DNA from: Numida meleagris
Lineage: Eukaryota; Chordata; Aves; Galliformes; Numididae
NCBI RefSeq assembly: GCF_002078875.1
Contig: NC_034411.1
Location: 49,845,620-49,909,619 of the forward strand
Length of the DNA stretch: 64,000 bases
Direction: 5' to 3'
The notes below the pieces were generated by a model. The model saw nothing but the letters and a program-made list of their open reading frames with translations. It had not been told where the DNA came from and did not search any database. Of this stretch, positions 1 to 9,110 are shown piece by piece. Position numbers and translations under genes: made by a program. How positions within the stretch are numbered: position 1 is the stretch's first letter; every line of letters begins with the position of its first letter.

Positions 1-31
1 ATTTTGATACGCTTGTGTTATTTCTCTACAG

Positions 32-256
32 CTTTAGTACAGCCTCCATTGCCAATTACTCAAGAGACGATGAAGGATGTACCTTTTACAGGCCTGGTTC
101 TACCAGTTGTTGGCACAGTTAGTAGCAATCTAGCCACTCCAACGTTATCTTCTGGAAGCATCTTTAATCCTCTGCCAATCAACAAACAAGAACCTGATGA
201 AAAGGGATCACATCTTACAGACCTTCAGATTTCTTCCAGTGAAAACAGTAGAGCTG
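32..256 (+). CDS. SCAF8: SCAF8 internal coding exon (penultimate coding exon)
   Basis: This exon encodes about 75 residues of SCAF8, an SR-related nuclear protein that binds the phosphorylated C-terminal domain of RNA polymerase II and, with SCAF4, prevents premature use of early poly(A) sites. The CTD-interacting domain and RNA-recognition motif lie upstream of the window. The reading frame is proline-, serine- and threonine-rich and ends in a run with SSSENSRA. A pyrimidine-rich acceptor (TTTCTCTACAG) ends at 31 and a consensus donor GTAAG starts at 257. The first two bases finish a split codon. The exon ends after the first base of a codon, and this joins in frame to the exon at 973 to give a valine codon. 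Recognition rests on the matching acidic C-terminus of the next exon. Confidence 0.85.
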
Positions 257-972
257 GTAAGAAATGTCTTTATTGTCTGATACTTTCACATGCAAGAAAT
301 ATCATCAAGCTTAAGAGTCTCTTTTGCTGATCTTTGTCCATTGCACTAATAAACAGAGTTGGAAGTTCTAGCCTGGAGGAGTGATGGAGATCATCTTTAT
401 TGTTATCTGATCATTGATCGCTAGCAGCTCTTTCTCAAGAATCTTTTCTTTATAGACTTGACAAATAAAGCTGAGCCTTTAGAAAACGAACGGTAATGGA
501 AAGAAGCGGGGTAGAATACAATAGTATGAAATTTAAAAAACTGTGTCAAGTATTTTAATACTTCACTTGCATAAATTGGGTTATGGTGGTGGTGTTTGTC
601 AATTGTAAGCTGCTGAACATTCTTTACTATGTAGAGATTTTTATTTCCACAGCTTAATGTCTGTCCTCAACACGATTTAAATGATCTGTGTTCACTATAG
701 AAACTGAGACAGACCTTGTCAGCAGTATCATAGAATCATAGAATTGCTCAGGTTGGAAAAGACCTTCAGGATCATCAAGTCCAGCTGCAACCTAACCATA
801 CTACCCTAATTCTAACAAACCACTGCTAAATCATGTCCCCGAGCAAATCATGTCCCTGAGCAAATCACTCTGAATGTATTACTTGAATAATGGATTAAGC
901 TGCATTTTGTTTTTGAATGCTGTGTTGCACTGGCATTTTTTGGTAACTGTTCTTCTTGTTGCTCCGTTTTAG
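257..972 (+). other. SCAF8: SCAF8 last coding intron
   Basis: The intron begins GTAAG at 257 and ends in a T-rich tract followed by TTTTAG at 972. It is about 716 bp and AT-rich. The frame that runs on past 256 reaches a stop at about 328, which is consistent with intron sequence. It carries a minus-strand CR1 tail at about 728-875. Otherwise I see nothing in it. Confidence 0.8.
728..875 (-). mobile_element. CR1 LINE 3' end fragment inside the SCAF8 intron
   Basis: The sequence starts with the two adjoining copies of the ATAGAATC-type unit that mark the reverse complement of a bird CR1 3' terminus. It is followed by the typical tail context (GGTTGGAAAAGACCTTCAGG, then ATCATCAAGTCC). It is severely 5'-truncated. 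A short duplicated segment (AAATCATGTCCC and GAGCAAATCA twice) lies at about 828-867, near the truncated end. The element is non-coding here and antisense to SCAF8. Confidence 0.85.
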
Positions 973-2669
973 TGCAAAGTGATGTCTCGAGTAGCTCTGG
1001 ACTTGTTGGAGGAGCCCAGCCACCCACTGTCTCAAGCAGTTCTGGGCTTACTGGAGAAGGCCAGCCACCCAGTGTCTCAAGCAGCTCCGGACTTGCAGGC
1101 GGAGTTCAGCCACTCAATGTCTCAAGCAGCTCTGGACTTGGAGGAGTACAACCACCAACTGTTTCAAGCAGTTCTGGTCTTGCAGGAGGAGTGCAACTAC
1201 CCACTGTCTCCAGTAGTTCTTCTCTTGCAGGAGGAGTTCAGCCAACCAGCGTCTCAAGCAGCTCTGGACTTATGGCTGGAGTGCAACCACCAAATGTCTC
1301 AAGTAGCTCAGGGCTTCTAGCTGGAGTGCATCCACCCAATATATCAAGCAGCCCTGGCCTTCTACCAGGAATGCAGCCTCCCAGTGTTTCAAGCAGCTCA
1401 GGAGTTCTGGCAGGAGTACAGCCACAAAGTGTCTCAAACAACTCTGGTCTTCTCCTAATGCCGCCACCGAATGTTTCAAGTAGTTCTGGACTTATGGGAG
1501 TGCCACCACCAAATATTTCAAGTAATTCTGGACTTCTGGCAATGCAGCACCCAGCTGGCATTCAAAATATGCCTCATTTAAATATTAGTAGTCAAAGGAT
1601 GCCAGGAATGCCTCTCATAGATATCCGTCCAGGCCTAATGCCCCATTCACCTGGACCAAGGTTTCCATTAATGCAGCCAGGAATACCGCCACAGCGTAGC
1701 ATTCCTCCTCCAGCAATCCTTGATCCATCTCTTCACCCTCCGCCTCGAGGTCCTTTTCCTCCAGGAGATATTTTTAATCAAACAGAAAGACCTTTTGCAA
1801 CACCAGGAAGACAAAATATTGATAGCATTTCTAATCCTGAGAAAAGGCTACCACTTGGAGGCGATAACATTCAGCAGGAGGGAGACAGAGATTATCGCTT
1901 TCCTCCAGTGGAAAACAGAGATAATCTCAATAGACCATCCCAAGTGGATGTCAGAGATTCTGTTGGACGACCACCAGTTGATCCAAGAGAGGGCATAGGA
2001 AGACCTCCAGTAGATGGAAGAGAACATTTTGCAAGACCTCATATAGACATGAGAGAAAATTTTGGAAGACCAGGTATAGATAATCTTGGTCGAAGAGAGC
2101 ATTTTGCTTTCAATTCAGATAAGCACTGGGGACAGAGAGGGGATTATGATGAAAGAGAGCACCATGCCTTTCCTGTTTATGGTGGCCCTAAAGGCTTCCA
2201 TGAGGACAGAGAGAGATTTCGGCATGTAAACTACAGGTTTGATAGTAGAAGTGGTCCCAGCTGGAACAGAGGATTTGAACAAGATGCTCACAGAGATTTT
2301 GATGACCGCAGAAGACCCTGGGAAAGACAGAGGGACAGGGATGACAGAGATTTTAACTTCTGCAGAGAAATTAATGGGAACAGGTTTGGAAGAGACAGAA
2401 TGTCGAACAACTGGATCCCCCCTCCACACCCACGGGTTTTTGAATATTTTGATGGGGCCACTTCCCAACGCAAAGCTGATAATTTGCCTCAGATAAACGG
2501 TGAAAATACAGACACAGAAAGTCAACCACCAACTGCACAGGTGCAGGACGATCCAGAACTGTATGAAAAACTGACATCTTCCGTCGAGATAAACAAAGAG
2601 AAGAGTGACACAGAAGCTGATATAGAAAGTGAACCAGTGGTAGAAAGCACAGAAACTGAGGGGACATAA
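973..2669 (+). CDS. SCAF8: SCAF8 terminal coding exon
   Basis: This exon encodes the last 565 residues of SCAF8 (the first codon is split across the intron), ending at TAA 2667-2669. From the start: about 13 copies of a 15-residue unit of the type VSSSSGLxxGVQPPx (984-1553); a Met/Pro-rich segment with PPP and PGLMP runs; a charged segment with five 11-residue repeats containing VDxRE and GRP (1941-2105); an Arg/Asp-rich stretch with many DR, RD and RER pairs (about 2200-2400); then an acidic tail finishing ESTETEGT. I recognise that tail, and the NNWIPPPHPRVF motif before it, as SCAF8 rather than the paralogue SCAF4. The low-complexity Pro/Ser and Arg/Asp sequence is likely disordered and may support nuclear condensate or RNA contacts (inference). 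GTG at 972 is not a start codon, because its G belongs to the acceptor AG. Confidence 0.92.
984..1553 (+). repeat. 45-bp coding tandem repeat in SCAF8 (about 13 copies)
   Basis: Each unit encodes 15 residues (14 in units 4, 11 and 12) with a conserved V/I-SSSSGL core followed by a G-x-QPP-type linker. Drift increases toward the 3' end, where SNNSG and SSNSG replace SSSSG and the linker shortens. Because the unit length is a multiple of three, other frames stay open too: +2 through 979-1320 and minus through 1238-1561. These are by-products of the repeat, not genes. Confidence 0.9.
1941..2105 (+). repeat. 33-bp coding tandem repeat in SCAF8 (five degenerate copies)
   Basis: Five consecutive 11-residue units follow the pattern (P/H/G)(V/I)D-x-RE-xx-GRP, for example PVDPREGIGRP, PVDGREHFARP and HIDMRENFGRP. 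The first (QVDVRDSVGRP) and the last (GIDNLGRREHF) are the most divergent. The array is charged, unlike the serine-rich array upstream. Confidence 0.8.
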
Positions 2670-3311
2670 TCATCACTCAGTAGGTAAAAGATACCTTTTG
2701 TAAAGTTGTCATCTCTCTGTAATAGATAAATGGCTGACTGGACCTTAGTAGTTCACTTTTATCTGCCAGAATTAAGTTAATCTGATGTTCATGTTCATCT
2801 TTCACTTAATAACTGTACAACTGACTTGTATAGAACACTGTTCTTAATTTGAACATGGTAGGTAAACATTTTTTTTATTTCTATGGTAAAACATAAACTT
2901 GCCCCCACTTGCTTTTAATTTCACAAAGATAAAATAACAGCTTGTCAAACAAAGACTTCCTATGGAAGACAATGGAATTTTTTAGATACTACCCCTAGGT
3001 TGGCTATCGAAATTGTTATACTTGAAAACAGGTGCTGGTGTATCTTGTCCGTGTTTTTAGGCTGCTGCAGAATTTTAAAGTATAGACAAAGCTGTGATAT
3101 TTTATGTTCCTACAATTTGGCAGAAAAAGAAATGGCCCATGTTACTTAAGGAGCATAATACAGAGATTAAAAGTGATTTTGTAAAATCTACACTATAGTC
3201 TCTGTTTTCTCTAAAGTAAGTGTTTTGTGGTTTGTTCCTCGTACTGCAGTGGGTTTAAAAAACAATGCAAAAGTACATTTTAATGTTGGGTGCATTTTGT
3301 TTTTAGATGCC

Positions 3312-3317
3312 AATAAA
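3312..3317 (+). terminator. Candidate poly(A) signal AATAAA (proximal)
   Basis: A canonical AATAAA hexamer is followed within about 10-50 nt by T/GT-rich sequence (TTTGTTTG, GTGTTC, and a run of eight Ts). That is a plausible cleavage and downstream-element arrangement for a short SCAF8 3' UTR. Confidence 0.5.
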
Positions 3318-3529
3318 GCATATTTGTTTGATAACAGTGTTCTAGGTATTGTATTTTTTTTTAAAAAGAAACCTGCAAGCTATAAAAACTTGGAATCAGC
3401 TATGATATGTGCTTAGCTAGTTGTTGCAGAAGGTTTATACTACTTTTGTAAGACCAGTGCAACAGCTATCATGTGCAAGAAAGATGCGTATGGTTTTTAC
3501 ATGGAAAATCATGCAGTCATGATAGTTTA

Positions 3530-3577
3530 TGTACATAACATATGTATGTAAATATTTGTGTAAACTCTTTGTAGATA
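3530..3577 (+). promoter_or_regulatory. Cluster of three Pumilio response elements in the SCAF8 3' UTR
   Basis: Three matches to the Pumilio consensus UGUANAUA fall on the sense strand within 48 nt: TGTACATA at 3530-3537, TGTAAATA at 3547-3554 and TGTAGATA at 3570-3577. PUM1/PUM2 bind this motif in 3' UTRs and usually lower mRNA stability. The cluster would be included only if the signal at 3636 or a later one is used, not the one at 3312. Confidence 0.5.
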
Positions 3578-3635
3578 CTACTTTCTCTGTGCATGCGTGT
3601 ATGTGCACGCACTCACAGAATATTGTAGCCAATTC

Positions 3636-3641
3636 AATAAA
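3636..3641 (+). terminator. Candidate poly(A) signal AATAAA (middle)
   Basis: A canonical hexamer sits about 60 nt after the Pumilio-element cluster. The immediate downstream sequence is A-rich, with GT-rich sequence only about 50-60 nt later (GTGTATATCACTGTG), so it is weaker in context than the proximal site. Confidence 0.4.
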
Positions 3642-5019
3642 ATTGAAAAAAGTAGGTTAGAAAAATATTCACCTTCTTTAGATAGTAAGATTACAAAGTG
3701 TATATCACTGTGATACTGTCAAGCTTACATTTACCTTCCTATGCTAATAGTTGTATGAAGTTCTTACTACTTACAGAAGGTGAAATATGATACACTGTAA
3801 GAATATACAATAGGATTTTAGCTTTCTTTTTTAAAATGAAGCCAAAACTTAAATATTTGCATTGTCTTGTTTTGTAACATATTTGGTATTCTGGATAGAC
3901 AGTGGTAGTGTTTAAGTACTTTGTGGTTGTTTTTATTGACTCAAAGTCCCAAAATGTTGCATGAAGAGTAAAAAGCTGTTGTTGGTCTGAAAAACATAAT
4001 ATGTTTGGTTTTTTTTTTGTTGTTGTTGTTTTTTTTTTTTAACAGAAATCAGGGGGCTTTGTGTTTTGTTGGCTTAATACTGAAGCAGAAAATCTTGTTA
4101 AATTGCTGAGAGGAATTGGCTGCTTAGGTAAATGAGTAGCATTGTTCTCTCTTGTTTCACGTACTTTGCTGCTTATGTCCTTTAAATTGGTGGTGGAAGA
4201 TTTAATATTGTAAGATTTTCAATTTGTTTCACTGAAGTGCATTCCACCAACTTCTATCGACATAACTTTTGTTAAAATTCTGTCTGAAAGCATTTCATTG
4301 AGAAAGTAGTTTTTCTCTTGCATGGCAGTATCAGAGGTAGATTCCATTATATGAATGCCCCTTTTCTAGGGGAGATGTTTTTAGCTCACATCAGAATTCT
4401 AATCTTTACTGTTAAAGTGTAAACATGAAAGTTTAAATTCCCCTTCCCTTTCTCTCAAAGGGATGAAAATATGAGAGCATCATGTGAGTGTAAAGCATAA
4501 GCAAGGCTTTGAAAGTAGAATCAAGTTATACATGTGTTTCTTGCCGTCTTCCTCTGGTACATGGGTTACTTTTTCATACTGTGACTTGGTTTAGTTTTTC
4601 AATTATAGAGATTTTTATTCTGGATAGTAAAGAGCCAGCTTAATGAAGGTAGTCCTTTGAAAGAGTGGACATGAGTCATTCTTTATCTACTGTGCAAGCA
4701 ATAGTCATTAGGGTGTAGTGAGGTGTACATTAAATAATAATTGCTTTGTGATAGACCTTACTGATATGTTTATTACCAGAACGTGTCTTGGGATTTGAGA
4801 TGAACAATATTTAAGGTAAAAGTACCTCCATGTGCAGTCTCTATGGCTCAAAGAAGTTGCTTGATAATGCTGTGCAACCTAGTAGTAGTAGTCTGGTCAA
4901 GCAGATATGGTTCTGGAAGTCCAGACTTGCAGAACAGGTGTGAGGGCACTTTGCATATTTAAGGGATTTTCTTTTTTTGTTTTTATATTGCAGATTGAAA
5001 ATACTTCTGTCATAGACCA

Positions 5020-5288
5020 TGTAAATACTCTGAATCAAACACATATTGGCAGTAGCTTTTGTTTATAAAATGTTTTATTAAATGCTTTTTTAGAACTAAA
5101 AGTTAATCTGTTTTTCTAAACTGAGACCTGCAGTATGCTAAATTACTGGTAGTATGACGGTATAGGTAAATTACTAGGTAGAGAGTTGAAATAATTCAAC
5201 TAGTAGTGGTATAAAACGATGTATTATTTAATGACTTTTCATCTTTGTTAAGATCTTTTAAGCGTTAATAAATTGGCTACTGTACATA
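5020..5288 (+). promoter_or_regulatory. Two further Pumilio-type motifs in the distal UTR
   Basis: TGTAAATA at 5020-5027 and TGTACATA at 5281-5288 match UGUANAUA on the sense strand. They matter only if the distal poly(A) signal near 5328 is used. Confidence 0.3.
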
Positions 5289-5327
5289 TGTGTTATAATG
5301 ACAATTTCTAACAGCATCTTTTTCTAG

Positions 5328-5333
5328 AATAAA
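5328..5333 (+). terminator. Candidate distal poly(A) signal AATAAA
   Basis: The hexamer AATAAA is followed by a T/GT-rich downstream stretch (GTTTATTGTACAGTTTTC, then CATCTTGTTTAC). A second AATAAA lies at 5267-5272. If used, this pair would end a long-UTR SCAF8 isoform. Confidence 0.4.
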
Positions 5334-5350
5334 AGTTTATTGTACAGTTT

Positions 5351-6391
5351 TCAGTTGCATCTTGTTTACAGCTAGAACTGTTTCATTTCTTATTTTACTA
5401 GTTTGGGGTGCAGGCAAATACTACCAGAAGAACAATACTCAATAATACTAGCAAACATAGTATGGTCTCTTTAACTTGCTGGTGGAAAAGTTTAGCGAAG
5501 GCTTTCTCATTTTAGATTAAGCCATGATAAACCAACGTTTGCCTTGAAAGGAGCTGTGCTTGTATCCAGCACTTTGATGTAGTTAGCAGTGGTGTTGTAC
5601 TTTTTGCTAACACAAAGGAAAGAGTGAGAAAGGGACACAGAGAATATTGGGGGCAGGCTTCTGGAGAACAGTTCCCGTTTATGCCAGTTTAAAGCCCTCT
5701 CCCTTGACAAAAGCTGCCCATTCTAGCAGCTTAAAGCAGCTGATCCATACTTTCACTCTTTATTTACAAAAGTGACATATATATATCTATGAATACTCCA
5801 AGAAGCTCTGCAGACAACACAATATGTTTGAGCATGTACATTTACTTGAAAACCTCATGTATTAGTAAGTTGTTTAACGTATTTTTACCCTTTCAGACAG
5901 CCTGTGATTCTGACTTTTCACTGTACTGTACTTGAGCAGAATGCTACATCCATAAAGATTACAAAGATGAAACATAGCCTTTATTTACTATAATGACACA
6001 GTCTCTTTGCTGAAGATATATTCTTTAAAACATTGGTACACTTGCATTTTTATACACAGTTATATGTATACAGCTCCACACTGTTACTGCAAACTCAAGG
6101 GAGGAGGTTGCTAGATTCCTTTACTTTGGTAGAATAATATACCACCCTTCAAGCCACGTCAGTGATTTAAGTTGCTTTATTTATGAAACTACCTTGAATA
6201 CGGCAATACAGGACTACTGAAATCAAGCCTACAGTGTGGAATGAATAGACATTGCTTAAGCACTATTGGAAAATTAACAAATAAATTGTCTGTAGAAGAT
6301 ATTTGTAAAATAAGCCAATTTATTGTAGAGTTCTCTCAAAACACAGTATTAGCAGTTTTGAGCATGTCCAGGGGTACATTACTCCAGTTTT
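5351..6391. other. Unique AT-rich intergenic DNA
   Basis: No coding exon, known repeat or regulatory motif stands out. The short open frames (for example minus 5507-5710) look like chance. Confidence 0.5.
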
Positions 6392-8625
6392 CATAGAATC
6401 ACAGAATCGTTTGGTCTGGAAGGGACTTCAAAGATCATCTAGTCCAACTCACTTGCAGTGGGCAGGGACACCTTTCACTAGATCAGATTTTAGTGTGTGA
6501 AGTCTCATCCAGCCTGAACTTAGAAGCTTCCAGGGATGGGATATCTGCAGCTTTTCTGGGCAACCTGTTCCAGTATCTCACCAGTTTCATAGTGAAGTTC
6601 TTCCTTATATCAAATCTAAATCCATCCTCTTTTAATTTAAAGCCATTACCTTCGTCGTATCACTACACTCCTTGATAAAGCATCCCTCCTTATCTTTCTT
6701 GAAAGCCCTCTTTTAAGTATTGGAAGACTGCAATAAGATATATGTTACTTCCCTAGAGCCTTTTTTTTTCTAGACTGAACAACCCCGACTCTCGCAGCCT
6801 TTCCTCACAGAAGAGGTGTTTCAGCCCTCTGATTGCCTTTGTGATCATCCTCTAGACCTGCTCCAACAGACCCATGTCTCTCTTGTGTTGGGGTTTCTGG
6901 AGCTGAACACAGTGCCTCCAGGTGATGTTTGACAGCAGTGGAGCAGAGGGGGTCAGACAGTCAGTCACGTCGCATCACTTGATCTTCTGACTACTCTGCT
7001 TTTAATGCAGTCCAGGATACAATTGGCTGTCTGGGCTGCAAGCACACACTGCTGGTTCATGTGAAGATTTTCATCCACCAGTACCCCCACATCAGTCTCT
7101 TCAGGGCTGTTACCAACGTGTTCACCAACCGCTCTGTAATGATGTTTGAGATTGCCCCAATCCAGGTGCAGCACCTTGCACTTGGCCCTGTTGAACTTCA
7201 TGAGGTTCATGTGGGCCCATTTCCCAAGTCTGACTAGGTCCCTGTGGATTGCATCCCTTCTCTCTAGGGTATTACCAGCATCACACAGCTTGGCATCACC
7301 CACAAACTCGCTGAGGGTGCATTCAGTCCCACTGTCCATGTCACCAATTAAATAGTATCAGTCCTAATATAGTCCACTGAGGAACGCTACTCATCATTGG
7401 TCTCCCTGTGGACATTGAGCTATTGACTGGAACTCTTTGAATGTGACCACTCAGCCAATTATTTGTCCATGGAATAGTCCATCCATTAAATCCATGTTTG
7501 ATCCGTAATTTGGAGATGAGAATGTTACGTGGGATCATATCAAAGGCTTTGCACAAGTCAAGGTAGATGACATCAGTTGCTCTTCCCTTTATCCATCAGT
7601 GCTGTCACTGTCACAGAAGGCCACGAAATTAGTCATGCATGATTTGCCCTTTCTGAAGCCATGTTGGCCATCTCCAATCACCTCCCTGTCTTCTGTATGC
7701 CTTAACATGGTTTCCAGGAGATCTGCTTCATGATCTTACTGAGCATAGAGGTGAGGCTGACTGATTTGTAGTTACGCTTCTTAAAAATGGGTGTTAGGTT
7801 TCCCCTTTTCAACTTACTGGGGACTTCACCTGACTGTTGTAACTTATCAAATGTGATAGGTAGTGGCTTAGCAACTTCATCTGCCAGTTCCTTCAGAGCC
7901 TTGGGATGCATCTTGTTGGATCTTGTGGACTTGTGCACATCCATGTTCCTCAGATGATCTTGAACCTGGTGTTCTCCTCTGGTGGGTTATACTTCATTCC
8001 TTTGGTCCCTGCCTTGAGATTCAGTGACTTGAGAAGTGGGATGTATAGTAAAAGCAATTGCTGGTGAAGACTGAGGCAAAAGAATGTGCCAAGTACCTCA
8101 AGCTTTGCTATGTCAGTTGTATCCAGGTTGTCTCTCTCACTTGTTAGAAGGGGATGCAATTTGTTTTATCATCCTTTGCTGTTTTATATATGTAGAAACC
8201 CTTGTTGTTCTTCACATCCCTAGCTAAGTTCAACTCTAGCTGTCCTTTGACTTTCCTGATTCCATCCGTATACAGCCAAAACATCCTTATAATCTTCCTA
8301 GGCTGTATGACCCTGCCTCCACTGCGTATGCATTTACTTTTTGCTTTGTTTTGCTTTAGCTTGGTTGAGGTCCTGACTCAGCCACACTTGTCTCTTGCCT
8401 TCGTTGCTTCATCTTTTGCATGCTGTAATTAAAAGCTCTTGTGCTCAAAGAAAAATGTCTCAATATCTGCCAGCTCTCTTCTGCTACTTGAATCCCCTGC
8501 CGTACTCTCCCAAGGGGTCCTATCCACTAGTCCCTTTAGTAGCTAAAAGTTTGCCTCCCTGAGGTCCTAACTGTATTTTTAGGCCAGACTAAATTCCTCA
8601 AGAACACGAATTCTGCTAGGACACA
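6392..8625 (-). mobile_element. CR1 LINE, 5'-truncated copy of about 2.2 kb with RT remains
   Basis: The low-coordinate end is the CR1 3' terminus (ATAGAATCACAGAATCG). Reading into it on the minus strand come the 3' UTR, the thumb region, the reverse transcriptase palm and fingers, and then the linker upstream of RT. Linker motifs include an RDVKNNKGFY match near 8190-8215 and a GIRKVKGQLELNLA match near 8225-8265. The 5' end (endonuclease and ORF1) is missing. Stops and frameshifts break the frame, so it is a dead copy. The right boundary, next to the mariner, is approximate. Confidence 0.88.
6965..8420 (-). pseudogene. Decayed CR1 reverse transcriptase (ORF2)
   Basis: Collinear minus-strand fragments resemble CR1 ORF2. 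Fragment 7944-7702 has MDVHKSTRSNKMHPKALKEL and an IFKK element. Fragment 7556-7341 has KAFDMIPRNILISKL, the GFxGWT motif and VNSSMS. Fragment 7339-6965 has SEFVGDAK, RDLVRLGKWAHMNLMKF, and then VGVLVDE. The catalytic FADD box reads FVGD (7295-7306), so one of the paired aspartates is lost. Frameshifts separate the fragments. No activity is expected. Confidence 0.85.
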
Positions 8626-8626
8626 G

Positions 8627-9110
8627 TGAAATACTAGGATGGAGCAAATTCTCAGCTACAAAGCACTGTTTTTCAACACAGTCACCACCATTAGATGTGC
8701 ATTTTCACCAGCAGTGAACAAGAGCCTGCACACCGTGCTGCATGCCGCACTCATAACACTCTGCACCACTGGAGGTGACCTGCTGTTGCCACTGCTGAAA
8801 CACAGCACCCACCGACTCACTGTGCTCCCATCCACTGTTTGGTCTCCATCAATGTTCAGAAAGCATCGATGAATGTCAGTGGGTGCAATCTTTTCCTTAC
8901 GGAGGAATTCAGTGACACATCTTTCCTTCATCCACACTTCCATGTCAGATGCCATTCTGTCAGACTGCCCCTCTGCTGCCATCTGTCACACGGCAACAAA
9001 ATGTAGTGGAATATTGGTGGGAAGGTTCAACATCTACTGCCATACCATGGACATCTGCCTCATGGGTCACATCATAAAATAGGAAGCATTACTTTTGGAG
9101 CAGCCATCAT
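8627..9110 (-). mobile_element. Internally deleted mariner element (Galluhop-like)
   Basis: Reading on the minus strand, the element opens with a terminal sequence containing GCTCCAAAAGTAATGC (about 9088-9104), which I recognise as the Galluhop/chicken mariner end. It continues with a leader and a transposase start at 8982. At about 8783-8792 the sequence jumps from the N-terminal DNA-binding part directly to the C-terminal part. The element is about 0.48 kb against about 1.2-1.3 kb for a full mariner. I do not see a matching terminal repeat at the low-coordinate end, where it runs into CR1 sequence. Confidence 0.75.
8640..8982 (-). pseudogene. Galluhop-type mariner transposase remnant (N-terminus joined to C-terminus)
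   Basis: Starting at ATG 8982, about 65 residues resemble the mariner N-terminal helix-turn-helix region: EFLRKEK, then a TDIHRCFLN block, then DGSTVSRWV and FSSGNS. After the deletion junction near 8787 the frame shifts. In the neighbouring frame the sequence reads like the transposase C-terminus (GMQHGVQALVH, then CTSNGGDCVEK). The whole catalytic DD34D core is missing. The 108-residue open frame is therefore a composite that finishes out of frame. Confidence 0.75.

Larger units (their letters stand above)
2670..5350 (+). other. SCAF8: SCAF8 3' UTR (extent tentative)
   Basis: The sequence after the SCAF8 stop is AT-rich, free of transposon copies, and contains several AATAAA hexamers, Pumilio-type elements and U-rich runs. 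No splice signal or further coding frame is obvious. The true end depends on which poly(A) signal is used: 3312 and 3636 give a UTR of about 0.65-1 kb, while 5267 or 5328 would give about 2.6-2.7 kb. The open frames inside are short and unsupported. Confidence 0.55.

Noticed and set aside
972..974. GTG as a start codon for the SCAF8 frame
   Set aside because: The G at 972 is the last base of the splice acceptor AG. The codon is completed from the exon ending at 256.
979..1320. 113-residue +2 frame inside the SCAF8 repeat, and a minus frame at 1238-1561
   Set aside because: Both follow automatically from the 45-bp period of the SCAF8 coding repeat, and the SCAF8 frame has clear homology.
8656..8982. 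108-residue intact small protein on the minus strand
   Set aside because: It is a composite of a mariner transposase N-terminus and an out-of-frame C-terminal segment created by an internal deletion, not a new gene.
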